In this document: in pieces, positions 34,454 to 45,620 of the stretch
Position numbering within the stretch: position 1 is the stretch's first letter
How the letters are laid out: each line of letters starts with the position of its first letter
From: Ascaphus truei
Lineage: Eukaryota; Chordata; Amphibia; Anura; Ascaphidae
Length of the DNA stretch: 64,000 nucleotides
Assembly (NCBI GenBank): GCA_036426205.1
Contig: CM071568.1
Location: 217,990,654 to 218,054,653, forward strand
Direction of reading: 5' to 3'
Notes under the pieces: generated by a model
The model's input: only the letters and a program-made list of their open reading frames with translations
Databases searched by the model: none
What the model was told of the DNA's origin: nothing
Made by a program: the position numbers and the translations under genes

Positions 34454-35756
34454 TCTATCCTCGGATGCCTCTTCCTGTTCTCCTCCTCTGCTTCTCTATT
34501 TCATCCCTTGTTTGGATCTCCTCCAGAGGTCCCCCCATTCCCATTCCATTCCTTTCCCTCCCCCCTTTTCCCCCCCCCCCCTTCCCCCCCCCCTCCCCCC
34601 CCCCTATTGTACCTTCCCTTCCCAAGTTCCCACCCTCCTCCCTTCCGTCTAAATTATGGATATCCATTCCTTACACACCATTGTTGATTTATAAAATAGA
34701 TACTTTAAAATAGGGACACTGGGTCTAATAGATGGTATGAGGAATCTACCCTTATATACATAGCACAACACCATAATATTACTCTTAAATATATATAATT
34801 AATTTATTTATTAGATATTCACTTAAACATGGCCAACTAGGGCCTGGTAGTCACCACATAGAATAAATACAAATAGGTATATAGTATATAGTTTATAGTA
34901 CACATAACTTATTCACATACACAATACTTGGTTCACTATATCACACTGTAGCACATATTTATAGGTTTACCTTCCGGGCCCCAGCTTTGTTTGTGGCATA
35001 TAGACTCCAGTTACATAGTCTCCTTTTGAGTTTAGGCTTTCATTTGTATGAACAATTAAATTCAAAGAAATTTATTTTTTTATTTATATATATTTTTATT
35101 TTTATATTTTAATTTTTAATTTTTCATCCTTATTTATATTATATTTATATTTAAATTCAATTTGTCCTTGGTCCAACCATATGGGATCATAAGAATTGAT
35201 ATTTGATTTAGGCACTCATCAGGGTGCAATATTTGATACTTGTTACATAATGTCATATGATCTCTTTTTCTATCATCAAAATCTAAGTATTATACTCCAA
35301 ACTGGCTTATGTGTGACCATCCCTCTATCTACAGGTGGGATCTAGATATGTATTATCATTTCACAATGCTGAGTTATTACAATGTATCCCATAGTTAATA
35401 TTGATGGGGTCTGATCCACATACAAGACTAGTATTTTCAATTTTGGTTTGAACCCCAGAGAACGATGCTGTTTTATATTGTTGTTTTATAATTGGTTACT
35501 GATAACTATTTTATATCAAATATATGTTTAACTGTGTGTTAATATTTAGCAATATGATAGACATTGTATGTATATGTTAAATTTATCATCTCCTCCAAAT
35601 TCTTTCAGGGTAAATATCTGCATTAAAAGTAATTATGTATTCTATAGTGTTGGTAGCACGGATAATGATTGCAGCTGAGTAGGGGCGTTTTTTCATCAAT
35701 TACCTTTATTGGAGTGTGTATATAAAACCGGACCTCCCCCCCTCACGTTATCCCTT
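34454..35756 (+). other. 3' non-coding region of the PLE
   Basis: Begins with a C/T-rich tract (about 34480-34640), then AT-rich sequence without a gene. A TATATAAAA box at about 35719-35727 lies some 35 bp before the 3' pseudo-LTR. Confidence 0.6.
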
Positions 35757-36229
35757 TGAAAAAGTTAGCCGAGACTGACGAAACGCGTCAGGGAGCGTCG
35801 TGAACGTCAGACGCACTGACATTCAAGTCTACATCCAGCCAGGAGCGGATTGATCCTAGCGCTAGTGCTGCAGGCACTATCCACAGAACTTTGTCTGGGA
35901 CTATTTACAGCACACCAGCCCTGGGACACTGCTGGTACGCTCTCATTTGCCAACGGAGCCTGGGAATGCCCCCAAAGTCTGCAATTTGACCGGATGACCT
36001 ACATCAGTCCTGGAATCTGCTGAGACGCTGCTCCTTCATCAACGGCCTGGGACTGCCCCAAGAGCTTGCAGTTAGACCGGATGGTGGTGATTATTATCAC
36101 ATATGCTTGATTTTATTGTACTTCTGTAAGTGCGTTTTTTACCCCTCCCTCCCCCCCCTCCCCTTCATTAAATATACTTTTATACGCTATGGGCGTGCGC
36201 TCTCTCCTCTCTTTTCCTTTTTTAGATAT
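35757..36229 (+). repeat. 3' pseudo-LTR of the PLE
   Basis: 473-bp direct copy of 30109-30585, differing mainly by one- to three-base indels. Carries the same hammerhead-like block at 35766-35794. Confidence 0.9.
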
Positions 36230-36619
36230 ATTATATATATATCAAAATAGAAATGTTTGGTACAGTAGCACAGGTACAACATAGCATACATATGTCTTAG
36301 TAAGTGTGCGCATAACTGTCGATATTCACTAGTCTTTTGGTTTGGAATAAACTTACATAAATTATCTTGAAGTTTTGCAAAAATAGAAATTTTTGCTGAT
36401 GAGCTAGGAATCTAGCAGAGCAGGTCTTTGTTAGGATTACAGGTAGCACATGGTACTCATACATACTGTAATGTACTTATTCCAAAGCAAAGAACAGTGA
36501 ATACGACAGTATGTCCAAAGCTGTACTAACGACATATGACGCTCCAGTATGTACCGTACTACCCTTTAATCCATAACAGAATGTCACTGGTGAGCACATT
36601 CACATCGTTCTAGACTGGT
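36230..36619. other. non-coding, no gene seen
   Basis: AT-rich flank of the full-length PLE without recognised features. Confidence 0.4.
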
Positions 36620-36822
36620 CCTGCAACACCCTGCCTTTCACCATGCACGAGAAACAGTGGTCCCACTGGCAGCAAAGGATTCTGGGAAATACTGCAAATG
36701 AGCACAAATGTCACCCTTTTGCCTGGAATTTTTATCCATTCCCATGGAGGCCCATTTAAAATGAGGATCGCTGTTCACACAGCTTTTAAGCACAGCATGG
36801 ACTAGCAAAGCCAAGTCAAAAA

Positions 36823-36873
36823 CCCTTCACAGAGCATGTTTCAGACCTGATGGAGTATCAATTCGTAGTGAGG
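36823..36873 (-). ncRNA. eroded hammerhead, unit 1
   Basis: The minus strand keeps a short helix and GAAAC in the expected places, but the CUGAUGA core reads UUGAUAC and is degenerate. Confidence 0.35.
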
Positions 36874-37238
36874 TTGGTTTAATCATGCTTTGCAATAGTT
36901 TCTAGGCGGGTAGGTTTACAATACATTGTAAGTTATGTGGGTGAATGGAAACACGGAACAAAAATCCTCCACAGTTACCCAAATAGCCAATAAGATATCA
37001 CGTGTTAGCGCATTACCAGGTCCCCCCCCCCCCCCGCACCCAGCCTTTTCCAAACCATATATCACCTATGCATAAGTGCTCCCACTGCAAGGGATTCTGG
37101 GAATTACATGCAAATGAGAGCAAAAATTATACACTTTGCCTGGAATATCCATTCCCATGGAGCCCATTTAAAAATGATTTGTATCCGCTGTTCACACAGT
37201 TTTAATCGCACAGGCATGCGGACTAGCAAAGCAGTCAA

Positions 37239-37284
37239 ACCATCACAGACTGTTTCAACCTTGATGGAGTATCATCAGTTGAGG
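37239..37284 (-). ncRNA. partly preserved hammerhead, unit 2
   Basis: The minus strand keeps an intact CUGAUGA (complement of 37272-37278) and GAAACAG downstream, but stem II is weak and stem III has lost its palindrome. Confidence 0.5.
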
Positions 37285-37560
37285 TTGGGTTATATCTTGC
37301 ATTTGGCAATATTTCTAGCTGGGTAGGTTTTACCTTACCATTTAAAGTTATGGCGTGGGAAAAGGAACAAAAACCTCACACAGTAACCAAATAGCCATAA
37401 AGAATATCACGCTGTTAGCAATTCTTCACCAGGTTCGCAACCCAGTCCTTCAACCATTATCACTAGCATAAAGTGCTCCCACTGCAAGGGATTCTGGGAA
37501 ATTACATGCAAATGAGCACACAATGTATCACCTTTTGCCTGGAATATCCATATATATGGT

Positions 37561-37877
37561 AAGGGACAATGAATAATATTGAACTAGTCAAAGCTGTATA
37601 ATCACTAAACAGATATAGACATCATCATATTGCTAATATGTCTAAGTGATTCGTAGAAGACCGACGTGCTAGTGTACTAAAGGGGTAAAGAAGCGGATTG
37701 GACGGTTAACTTTTAACCAATTTAATTACTAAATTATCAAAATCACAAATATCCAATGTTTAGGTGCCTGCATGCACTTTCATTAGGAACATAAATCATA
37801 CACATACATACCAATATTTAAAGTCCATGGGGCAAACTCCATCTACCCTCCTCCTTCCAGACTCCATTGCCCCTTTG
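37561..37877. other. non-coding, no gene seen
   Basis: Nothing recognised in this stretch. Confidence 0.4.
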
Positions 37878-38060
37878 TCACAGAGTGCTCACCACAAACA
37901 AGGCGGGACCGCGAGGCAAAGGTAGAGATATTGATAGCCACCAACCAACAGCTGAGCAGACACTTCCGGAGTGCAGAGTGGTAGTCATGTAGCCGGTCAG
38001 GGTAGGAGAGGTCAGATTGGTCGAGGTGCTTGCCGTGGTCAAGGAGTAGAGAGATTGGAT
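37878..38060 (-). repeat. dispersed repeat, inverted relative at 39671-39835
   Basis: Shares TTGACCACGGC and TCTCCTACCCTGACC blocks and a TTTGTGG...GAGCACTC end, in reverse complement, with 39671-39835. The two copies are diverged and separated by about 1.6 kb. Confidence 0.6.
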
Positions 38061-38947
38061 AGTCGTAGATGTGGTGCCGGGGTCCAGAATGTAGAATCAT
38101 CGTATCCGTAGCCGTGGTCCAGAGGTCAGAGAGGTCAGGAGTCCTGGTGCCAGCTGAGGTCAAATTACAAGGAGTAAAACTAGACAAGACAAGGCAACAG
38201 GAAGCTGGAGGTAAGCACACAAATGAAAACAAGTTTATGCTCAGCCAATTTGACATTATATGCTGGCTGGAAATATAAAGCACAGAGGGCCAATTGGGAG
38301 GCTGCAGGGAGTGAGCACTACAGGTATGCTGTGTACCAATAGGCAGGGACAGAGTCAGTAGCAGCTGTGGGATAATGGATAGCATTAACCCCATGAGTGC
38401 CTGTGTCTGTGCGACATCTGCGCGTGGTCAGAATCATGTCGTCACGGGGGCAGAGCCTGGAGCCGGTCCCTGCAGTGTCTCTCTTCCAAGCGGTGTGGCG
38501 CCTGCACTCAGGGTGCGGCTAATGTGCGTCACCCATGATGTCATGGGATGCGTTATGGGGGTAGAGCCTGGGGACGATCCTCACACCCTTCAAGACATGT
38601 GGGGCTTCTGGTGAGTGACATCACGGCGCAGCAGACGTAATGACATCACAGCACTATGAGTGTAATTATGTCACAACGTATGACGTAATGTGTGGCCATA
38701 ATACACTGACTGTGGCATCACCATGGAAGCATATAAATACAAACCAGTGACAGCACACAGAAAAAGCAAACACTATTCTGTGCTAAAGAGAGAGAAACCA
38801 TAAATAGCACACGCATTATACCAGAAAAAACATTAATTATAGTCCAACACAATTTATAGAATACTAAATATAGATGCAATCAAGCATAATAAACTTAAAA
38901 CAAAAACAACAGACATTCTAACACGTCAATTAACAGAAGAATAACAA
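38061..38947. other. non-coding, no gene seen
   Basis: Contains several TGACATCA/TGACGTAA-type motifs around 38600-38690 and a CATATAAATAC TATA-like box near 38729. These could belong to the end of the PLE fragment that follows. Confidence 0.35.
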
Positions 38948-39250
38948 TTAGAAAAAGCAAGTGAATTCAAAATCCTCATTAAGGCTTCGCGATTTTAAGC
39001 TTTTCAGCGTGAAGATCCAAAAAGCCTCACGCTGTAAAAGCATTTTGTCAGTATCACCCTCTCCCCGTCCATTTGGTGAAATGTGGTCAATGCCCATAAA
39101 GTACAAGCATGAAATGTTATGTCTATTCTCCTTGCAATGTAGTAATAATATGGGCAAATGCTTTAAAAAAGTATGTTTAATGAATTTATTGGCTACTGTA
39201 CATTGTAATCAAAAGCATAACGTTAGCTTCTTTACCTTTACAGTATAGGT
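38948..39250 (-). pseudogene. PLE C-terminal fragment
   Basis: The minus-strand frame reads DKMLLQREAFWIFTLKSLKS and then LNEDFEF before a stop. This aligns with DKMLSKQESVWIYKLQTLSP and LNEEIDV at the end of the PLE protein at 49129-50200. The upstream GIY-YIG core is not readable in one frame. This is a short dead tail of a PLE. Confidence 0.65.
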
Positions 39251-39670
39251 GTAGGCACGCATTACACAAATGGCAAGGTTCTCTTCAGTATACCCCCGTT
39301 CCAGGAAATGTGATGTCATAATCTCCAGAGCAGAGGACAGAGAGTCACAGGAGAGAGAGGGGAGAAGTCAAAGGATAGATAGGGGACAGTCACAGGAGAC
39401 TGAGCAGAGACAGTCACAGAAGAACAACACACAACAGGACAGAGACACTGCAGCACCTCTCTCAATCTATGTTGCTTCTTCCTCTACCTGGCCACACCCC
39501 AAGGTCCCTGACACCTCCTCCTGATTGCCTGCAGTATGTGAGGATCGGGCGCAGGCTCCGCCCTCGTGATGTCAGCATTGGTCGCAGGCTAGTGTCTTTC
39601 AGCCGTTTTTACCTTCTACTACACTTGACTTCGGCTGCGTGACCTCTACTACCCACCAGTCTCCTACCCT

Positions 39671-39835
39671 TGACCACGGCGAGTATACCTACTACCCGAC
39701 TTCTCCTACCCTGACCTGACTACACGACTACGAACCTGCACACCGTGCGTGGCCTCTCGGCTCCTGGTCGGTGTTTACTAATCCTCACCTCTGCCTCGTG
39801 GTCCCATCCTGTTTGTGGCGAGCACTCATTACACA
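39671..39835 (+). repeat. dispersed repeat, partner of 37878-38060
   Basis: Diverged inverted copy, with TTGACCACGGCGAG and TCTCCTACCCTGACC. A shorter CTACCCTGAC/TTTGACCTTG-like block near 47760 may be a third relative. Confidence 0.55.
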
Positions 39836-40359
39836 TTACCAGCAGCAGCCAATCAGGATGGAGGAAACTGCCCTGCTTTCATCTTGCTGCGGGAGAATGT
39901 AAAACGATGAACGGAGCGCTCCGTTCATCGTTTTACTTCTGCTTAACCTCATCATTGGAAGCAGCACAGCCTGTCAACCACTCCAAGGATATGTGAGTAC
40001 TTGCTTATATTCAGGGGAAACCTGCCAATGAGACTGACTGTGGGTGGGCTTGTACCACCTACCACCTGTCTTCAGGAGGATAGTACCCATTTGGTCATTA
40101 TATATTACCATCAATATTATTACTCATTACAATTACCTTTGGATGAAGTGGTTTTGGCTATACCATATTTTGACTTTCCTGGCATTAGAGCGCTTTAGCC
40201 AATTTTTCTATCTGGGAGAATGTGAAAGTTTGCGGCACCTTACTAACAATAACTAACATTGCTTTAGCAACATGCAGCATCTAACCAGAAATTACAACGT
40301 TATTTTCGAGTTAAACAGCAGCTGTAATAGGAATATTCAGTTGCTACAAATAAGTGTAG
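39836..40359. other. non-coding, no gene seen
   Basis: A perfect inverted repeat around 39900-39935 (AAAACGATGAACGGAGCG against its complement) is the only feature noticed. Confidence 0.45.
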
Positions 40360-40980
40360 CACACGTACAGCACCCCCCCCCACCCTCCTCTGGGGGATAC
40401 ACGGCTAGTTACTGTGCTGAGGCATACCTGTTGGTCCAGGAGAGGTGAGTAGATATGCAGTGTAGTGGAGATCAGGACAGGCTTGGAAGGTCATCAGGTC
40501 CGGTGTCAGTGCCTCCAGCTTCAGGGAACTATGTTAATACCAGAGGCAGTCTCCATCTGAAGCATTATCCCATACACCTCCTCACTGACTCAGTCCAGGC
40601 AGGTATATAATAGAATAGGGACTTTATTGCATCACTGCATAGATGTTATAAGATCGGGTACAGGGTCTCAGAAGATTCCAGATTTCTGGATGATGCATAC
40701 TCTTGAGTCTGGAGCCTTTAAATCTTATAGGACAGCCATGAGGCCTGGCTGGCCTCTCCCTCCCAGCCGGGAGAGAGGGAGCCCATGTCCACCTCCTAAG
40801 GAGCAGAATAACAAACTAATTAACTTTTTGGATATCCCCTTCAGAGGAACCAGAAACGGACGGGCTCAAGGTCTGTACCTATACCAGATAGGCTGTTACC
40901 GGGCCATGAGTCACCACCACCTTCTGTCACTCAAATAAGAGCAGGAGGGGGGTAAAAAGCCCACAAACTGGCCTGTCACA
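40360..40980 (-). mobile_element. possible solo LTR
   Basis: Read on the minus strand, the block starts TGTGACAGGCC near 40980. It has a TTTAAAGG TATA-like box near 40710 and an AATAAA signal near 40627, and carries no reading frame. This order (TG start, TATA, poly(A) signal) fits an LTR, but no internal domain or paired LTR is present and the far end is not defined. Confidence 0.35.
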
Positions 40981-43900
40981 CCCTTAGACTGCTAAAGCCT
41001 TACATGACAGGGGAAGAGACAAGCAGATAATACTAACCATGTTACACTTGCAACATGCCATGAACAGCCACAGCAATCTTTTGCGGATTGCATTCTACAA
41101 AACCATCCACGGGTTGCAAAATCTGGAGTGTATTGGTAACAATAATAACAAAAAACCCTGCAAAACCCGAATCGCCCTATTTGATATTGATCCGCTGAAA
41201 TCTGTGGACCAAAGGAACCAGCCAATCCACTGCGGCTCCAAATTCACCCAAAAAATTGTCCAACTGCACAACTTTTGTCAGGTTCTGCTATACAGCAGTA
41301 AGAACAGGGACAGACTTGCATCTCTTTTAGAAGAGGCAAAGAAGAGGAGTTAGACAATTTACAACAGCAATAATATAGTGCCAAATCAAAAGAGGGAGGA
41401 GCTGAATGTATGATTTAACAGGAAGTACAGTACAGTGTAAGGATGAAGAAAGTTGTGTGACCCATGCAGGTGAACAAGTCACATGGGCAGGTGGTCTCTG
41501 CCTCCTGACAGTCTCCAACCAAAAAGAGTGAGATCTGAAAGGGCAACTACGTGTTGTATAAAGAGGAAATCTGTTTTTTAAAAGACAGTATCTATAATAT
41601 TAAATAAGGGGAATGCATGTGACAGAAGGGCTGTGCTATTAAGAATAGCAAGAGGAGCCAAAAAGAGAGTGACAGGACAATGTTGATCTTTTAAGGTTAA
41701 ATAGTCAACAAAAAGAAGCAAAACTTTTTTTCTGGTGAAATATCATGCCGATCTAATTCTTTACCTTTTCAGCAGGCTTCTACTTATGTCCCTAGTCAGG
41801 GCAGCACTTTGAACCAAAAGTTGAACATGACTGGCTTTCTACGGATGTGAATCAGCGGTGTTCAAATGCTTTGTCTCCCTATGTTCAGGATCATACTGGG
41901 ACAATCATTAAGTAATGGCATTCAAAGAGTCTATATGCGAGTGCTAGCCAGAATGTGTGGGTAGTAAATAAACTTGGTAGAAATGATAATTGATTATTCT
42001 GGGGAAAGGGTCAGAGAATTTACAGATTCTAGTGGCAAATGTCTGAAGGGTTAATCAGATTCAACAAGAAGATAGGGGTAATATAATTGAATTTGACTTT
42101 GAGGTTGATTGGGATCAATATTTGTGTGGCACTGGGTCCCTTCAGAGCCAAGGTGAGGAATTTGGGGTACGAGGTGTTTCCGTCTCTGACACTTACATGT
42201 ATGTCTCATCCCCAATGGGAATGCATTGATAGAAAAGATTTGGAGAGGCTAGTATTGACATCTGATATTTTCTCTGCTACAAGGGTATAAAGAAATGACC
42301 CTCAATAGTAATAGAATTCAAGGTGTCAGAAATTATATATGATTGATGGCAGGGATGTAGGAACTGTAACAAGTGGCTTCATTTTGGCGCTGCATTATTT
42401 TAATATTTGGACAAAATGAGCAGGGTGTGTAGGTCGTATGGTTGTTCGGCATGGCTTTAAAGTAATGAAGCATTTCATTTTAAAAAGGCAATATAAAAAT
42501 TAATTAAAATCACAAAGATATGAATATTTTATTAGGTTTGATGTTTTGATGATAAGAAGCCCTCAGCCATTTGCATGTTATTGAGGGGGGGAGGTGGGGT
42601 TCAACAGGCTGGGCAGTCAGCAGCTACCATAATAAGAAATGAATTCCTGGTCATTCAATAAAGGTATTTTTAAATGGGGCATGGGTTTTAAGTTTTGCAA
42701 CAACTCACTCAGTAAGCTGTTTTTAAAAATGTAGGAATCCTGGATTCAAGGTACAATAGAGAGACAGCACCAAAGAGTGGTTTTAAAATTCTCAGTAAAT
42801 GCTAGAGGTACTTTTTTCTCACACACCAAGTGATTTTTTATTTTAAATCAGAGCTACTATTAATACATTCTTTGATTTTATTTTTATTAGGGGTGTACTC
42901 ACATATAGAGGTAAAATGATGGTCATTTTTACTATGTGACATGAGACATTACTGATATTTTGCTTCTGCTGACTGTCATTTTGTATCACCTCATGACTTC
43001 CTGTCTATAGCCGGCAGCCACCGTTAGAGTTACCACATGTTTATCATGTTATATCGTATTCGGTATCCTAAATAGATTGTAGAGCATTAGTTCCCAAATC
43101 CTATTCCTTTGTTCACTAGCACCTGGATATGCTTTAATTCCCTATCTGTTTGCTTTTACTGTTATTACAGTTTTCCATTGGACACACACTTGGAATTGTT
43201 AAAGCTGCCGTTCAAGATGCCGTTTTTTTAAAATATATATATATTTTCCCATTCAATATGTGCATCAATACAGTCTGCACACTGACAACTGATTAGCTAA
43301 ACTGCAGATCGATCTGTTCTCCTGTAATCAATCGCTTGCTCAGGGCAATTTAATTCCGTTCTTGCACAACATTTTGGGCGATGTAGTTCCTAGACGGGGC
43401 AGTTACTAGGTACAATTGGTGCACTGCTAGAGAGAGGGCGGGTCTCAAGAGCCAGAGCCTATCAGAAGGGGAAGGGGCTGTCACTTTGGAAATGCTTCCT
43501 ACATTAGAAACATTAACATGTTTTTAAAACATTTTTTTTTACATTTTTAAATGCTACAAGTATTTTCTCATAGTACAGACCTGATTTATTAAAAAACACA
43601 CATGTAGGATATTGCTTGAACTGCTGCTTTAACTGATGCATGCTTTATATTATTACTTTATTCACCTATTCACTGTTTGCTTTTTTCTTGATTGAGAATT
43701 GCACTTTGTTTTAGTTGCAATACTGCTACTAGTTCTATGTTGTTATTTAGTTCCTATGTTATGTGGGTTAGCATTAGTAACTTCCCTTGCTTCTGAGATA
43801 CTATACACCCTTTTTGCTCTTTATACCACCATTTGATAGATAGTAGCTCTTTTTTATGTTTAAAGTACAAAATGTGTAGGATTTATTTTTGTCTGACCTT

Positions 43901-44149
43901 TTACTTATCCGATAGGGACACATACAGTACTATACCTACTTTAGGACATTATTGTATTAGTTATATTTTAGTAAAAATAAGTTTTATTTTGTATCCATTA
44001 TCCCTATTACTCTCTAAAGAGTACTAGTTCAAAAAGGGTTCCTTCCCTCCATGTCTACTCCTATTTTATCCCTTTATGCACCTTTACCTATGCTGAATAG
44101 GCTGATGCAAAAGCACTGATCCCTCTCCCCCCTATCTCTACATTGTTAT
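40981..44149. other. non-coding, no gene seen
   Basis: Mostly AT-rich sequence. Open frames, including one of 104 codons at 41039-41353, show no recognised motif and no support from repeats elsewhere in the window. Confidence 0.4.
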
Positions 44150-45620
44150 CATCCTTCATTTGACCCAAAGCAATGCATCCTCAGCTTGACCCAAAGCAAT
44201 GCATCATCCATTGATAGAAGAGCAGTCTCCAGTGAGTCTATCTTCTTTCTTATTCTTGTCTTCTCCCCGATGATACTTATAGTTCTTCCTACCAAATGAG
44301 ACGTCCCAGGCATGATACAAGGCCTGTGATCTCACATTTGACAAGCACATTGTACATACAACAATCCTATTGGTTGAAGTATCATGTGATCAGCAATTAA
44401 GGTTGGTTGGGAATGACCTCTCAACCAACTTTGATGATATCACCTGGTTTATCAAGCAATAGGATTGGTGGGTGTACCATGGGATAAATGCCCTTTCTTG
44501 GGTGCTGTTATGTCACATTCCAAAATAACTTGATGGCTGATCACATGGTATATCAATTAAGATTGGTGGATGTACCCTATGACTGTCACATGCAACCTCT
44601 CATTTAAGAGGAAGAAGACCTACAAGCAACATTGGGAGAAGAAAAGAAAAGAAAAAAGAAAGAAGAAAAGATCTACTCAACGAAGACTGCTCTTCTGTGA
44701 ACTGAGGATGCATTGCTTGTGGTCAAGCTGAGGATGTATTACTTCTGGTTAAGCTGAGGATGCATTTCTTCAGGTCAAGCTGGGGATGCATTGCTTCTGG
44801 TATAGCTAAGGATACCTTGCTTCAGGTCAAGCTGAGGATGCATTGTTGTGGGCCAAGCTGAGGTTGCCTTGCTTCAGGTCAAACTGAGGATGCTTTTTTT
44901 TTGGTAGACCATTACCCTTCATCAAGGATTGGATTAATGTTACTTGATTGTTTTAATTGGTGTTTTATTTTATGCCATCGGCCATGGATTATTTTTATTG
45001 TTTTTTTTTTTTTTAAATTATTGTGCCATCGGCATGGATTTGTTTAAGGGTTTTTTTGTGTATGGCTGGGCATCAGCACTTTATTGGATGGATCTCATGG
45101 TGCTGCAGCAGATGAGAATGAGGATGGCCTTCATCCCAGCAAGGGTAAGTAACACCTTTATTTATTGAAGGATTATTGATTGACAATATGGGTATCTAGA
45201 CCCCCTTTCAGGACATAGGTAGGCACAGTGCCAATCAATAGATTACATTGCTTAGTAATTATTGTGTTATTCTTTATTGTAATGTTTATTTTGTGTTATA
45301 TTTAATTTGTATACTTTTCATTGGGCAAAAGACCTATTTGGCACATTTGCCTAATAGGACTATTGCCCATTACTGTGGTGGTGGGATGGGTCTTGCTGGG
45401 TGGTTGCAGTAGTTGCCCCTGGGAGGCTGGTTAGGTCTCCAGGGGGGCAGGGGCATGTGTTAACCCCTTGGTTACCTTAGCAGTTAGTAAAGCACTACAT
45501 AGCAATGCTTTTATAGCCACTAAGGTGGACAAAGGAGCTAGGTAGTGTATTACTTTTATGTTTTAACCACTTTGGTGCCTGTGGAATACCTTGGTAACCA
45601 CAGGCATCAAACGGGTTCAT
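44150..45620 (+). repeat. diverged member of the U/L repeat family
   Basis: It shows the same order as in U and L. First come blocks with ATTGG and CCAAT motifs (about 44370-44600), then a purine-rich GAAGAAGA stretch. GAGGATGGCCTTCATCC with a following GGGTAAGTAA splice-donor-like end is near 45120-45152. A (G)GGCAAA...TTGCCC palindromic block is at about 45325-45378, and an AACCCCTTGGTTACC element near 45464. Sequence identity is low but the shared order is clear. A 26-bp tandem repeat (44700-44895) is partly inverted at 44156-44215. Confidence 0.55.
44700..44895 (+). repeat. 26-bp tandem repeat
   Basis: About seven imperfect units built on CTGAGGATGCATTGCTTC. Two inverted units lie at 44156-44215, so the flanks can fold back. 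Confidence 0.75.

Larger units (their letters stand above)
30109..36229 (+). mobile_element. full-length Penelope-like retroelement
   Basis: Direct pseudo-LTRs (30109-30585 and 35757-36229) bound a 5' leader, two overlapping coding frames and a 1.3-kb 3' non-coding part. Both frames are long and uninterrupted. The repeats differ only by a handful of small indels, so the insertion looks young. RT plus C-terminal GIY-YIG defines Penelope-like elements; the DKG motif, zinc-type linker and upstream ORF1 point to the vertebrate Neptune/Poseidon-like groups, but I cannot place the clade. The flanks are TA-rich and a target duplication cannot be defined. Confidence 0.9.
36620..37560 (-). repeat. eroded tandem relatives of the 403-bp ribozyme repeat
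   Basis: The motif GGATTCTGGGAA recurs at 36678, 37092 and 37489, giving a period of about 400-414 bp. Its neighbourhood is the reverse complement of the block with TTTCCCAGAATCC and CTCATTTGCATG in the repeat at 531-1285. The orientation is therefore minus, with about 2.4 diverged units. Each complete unit keeps a recognisable hammerhead remnant. Confidence 0.65.

Noticed and set aside
41039..41353. 104-codon open frame as a host gene
   Set aside because: No recognised motif, no splice context or homologous copy in the window, and a length expected by chance.
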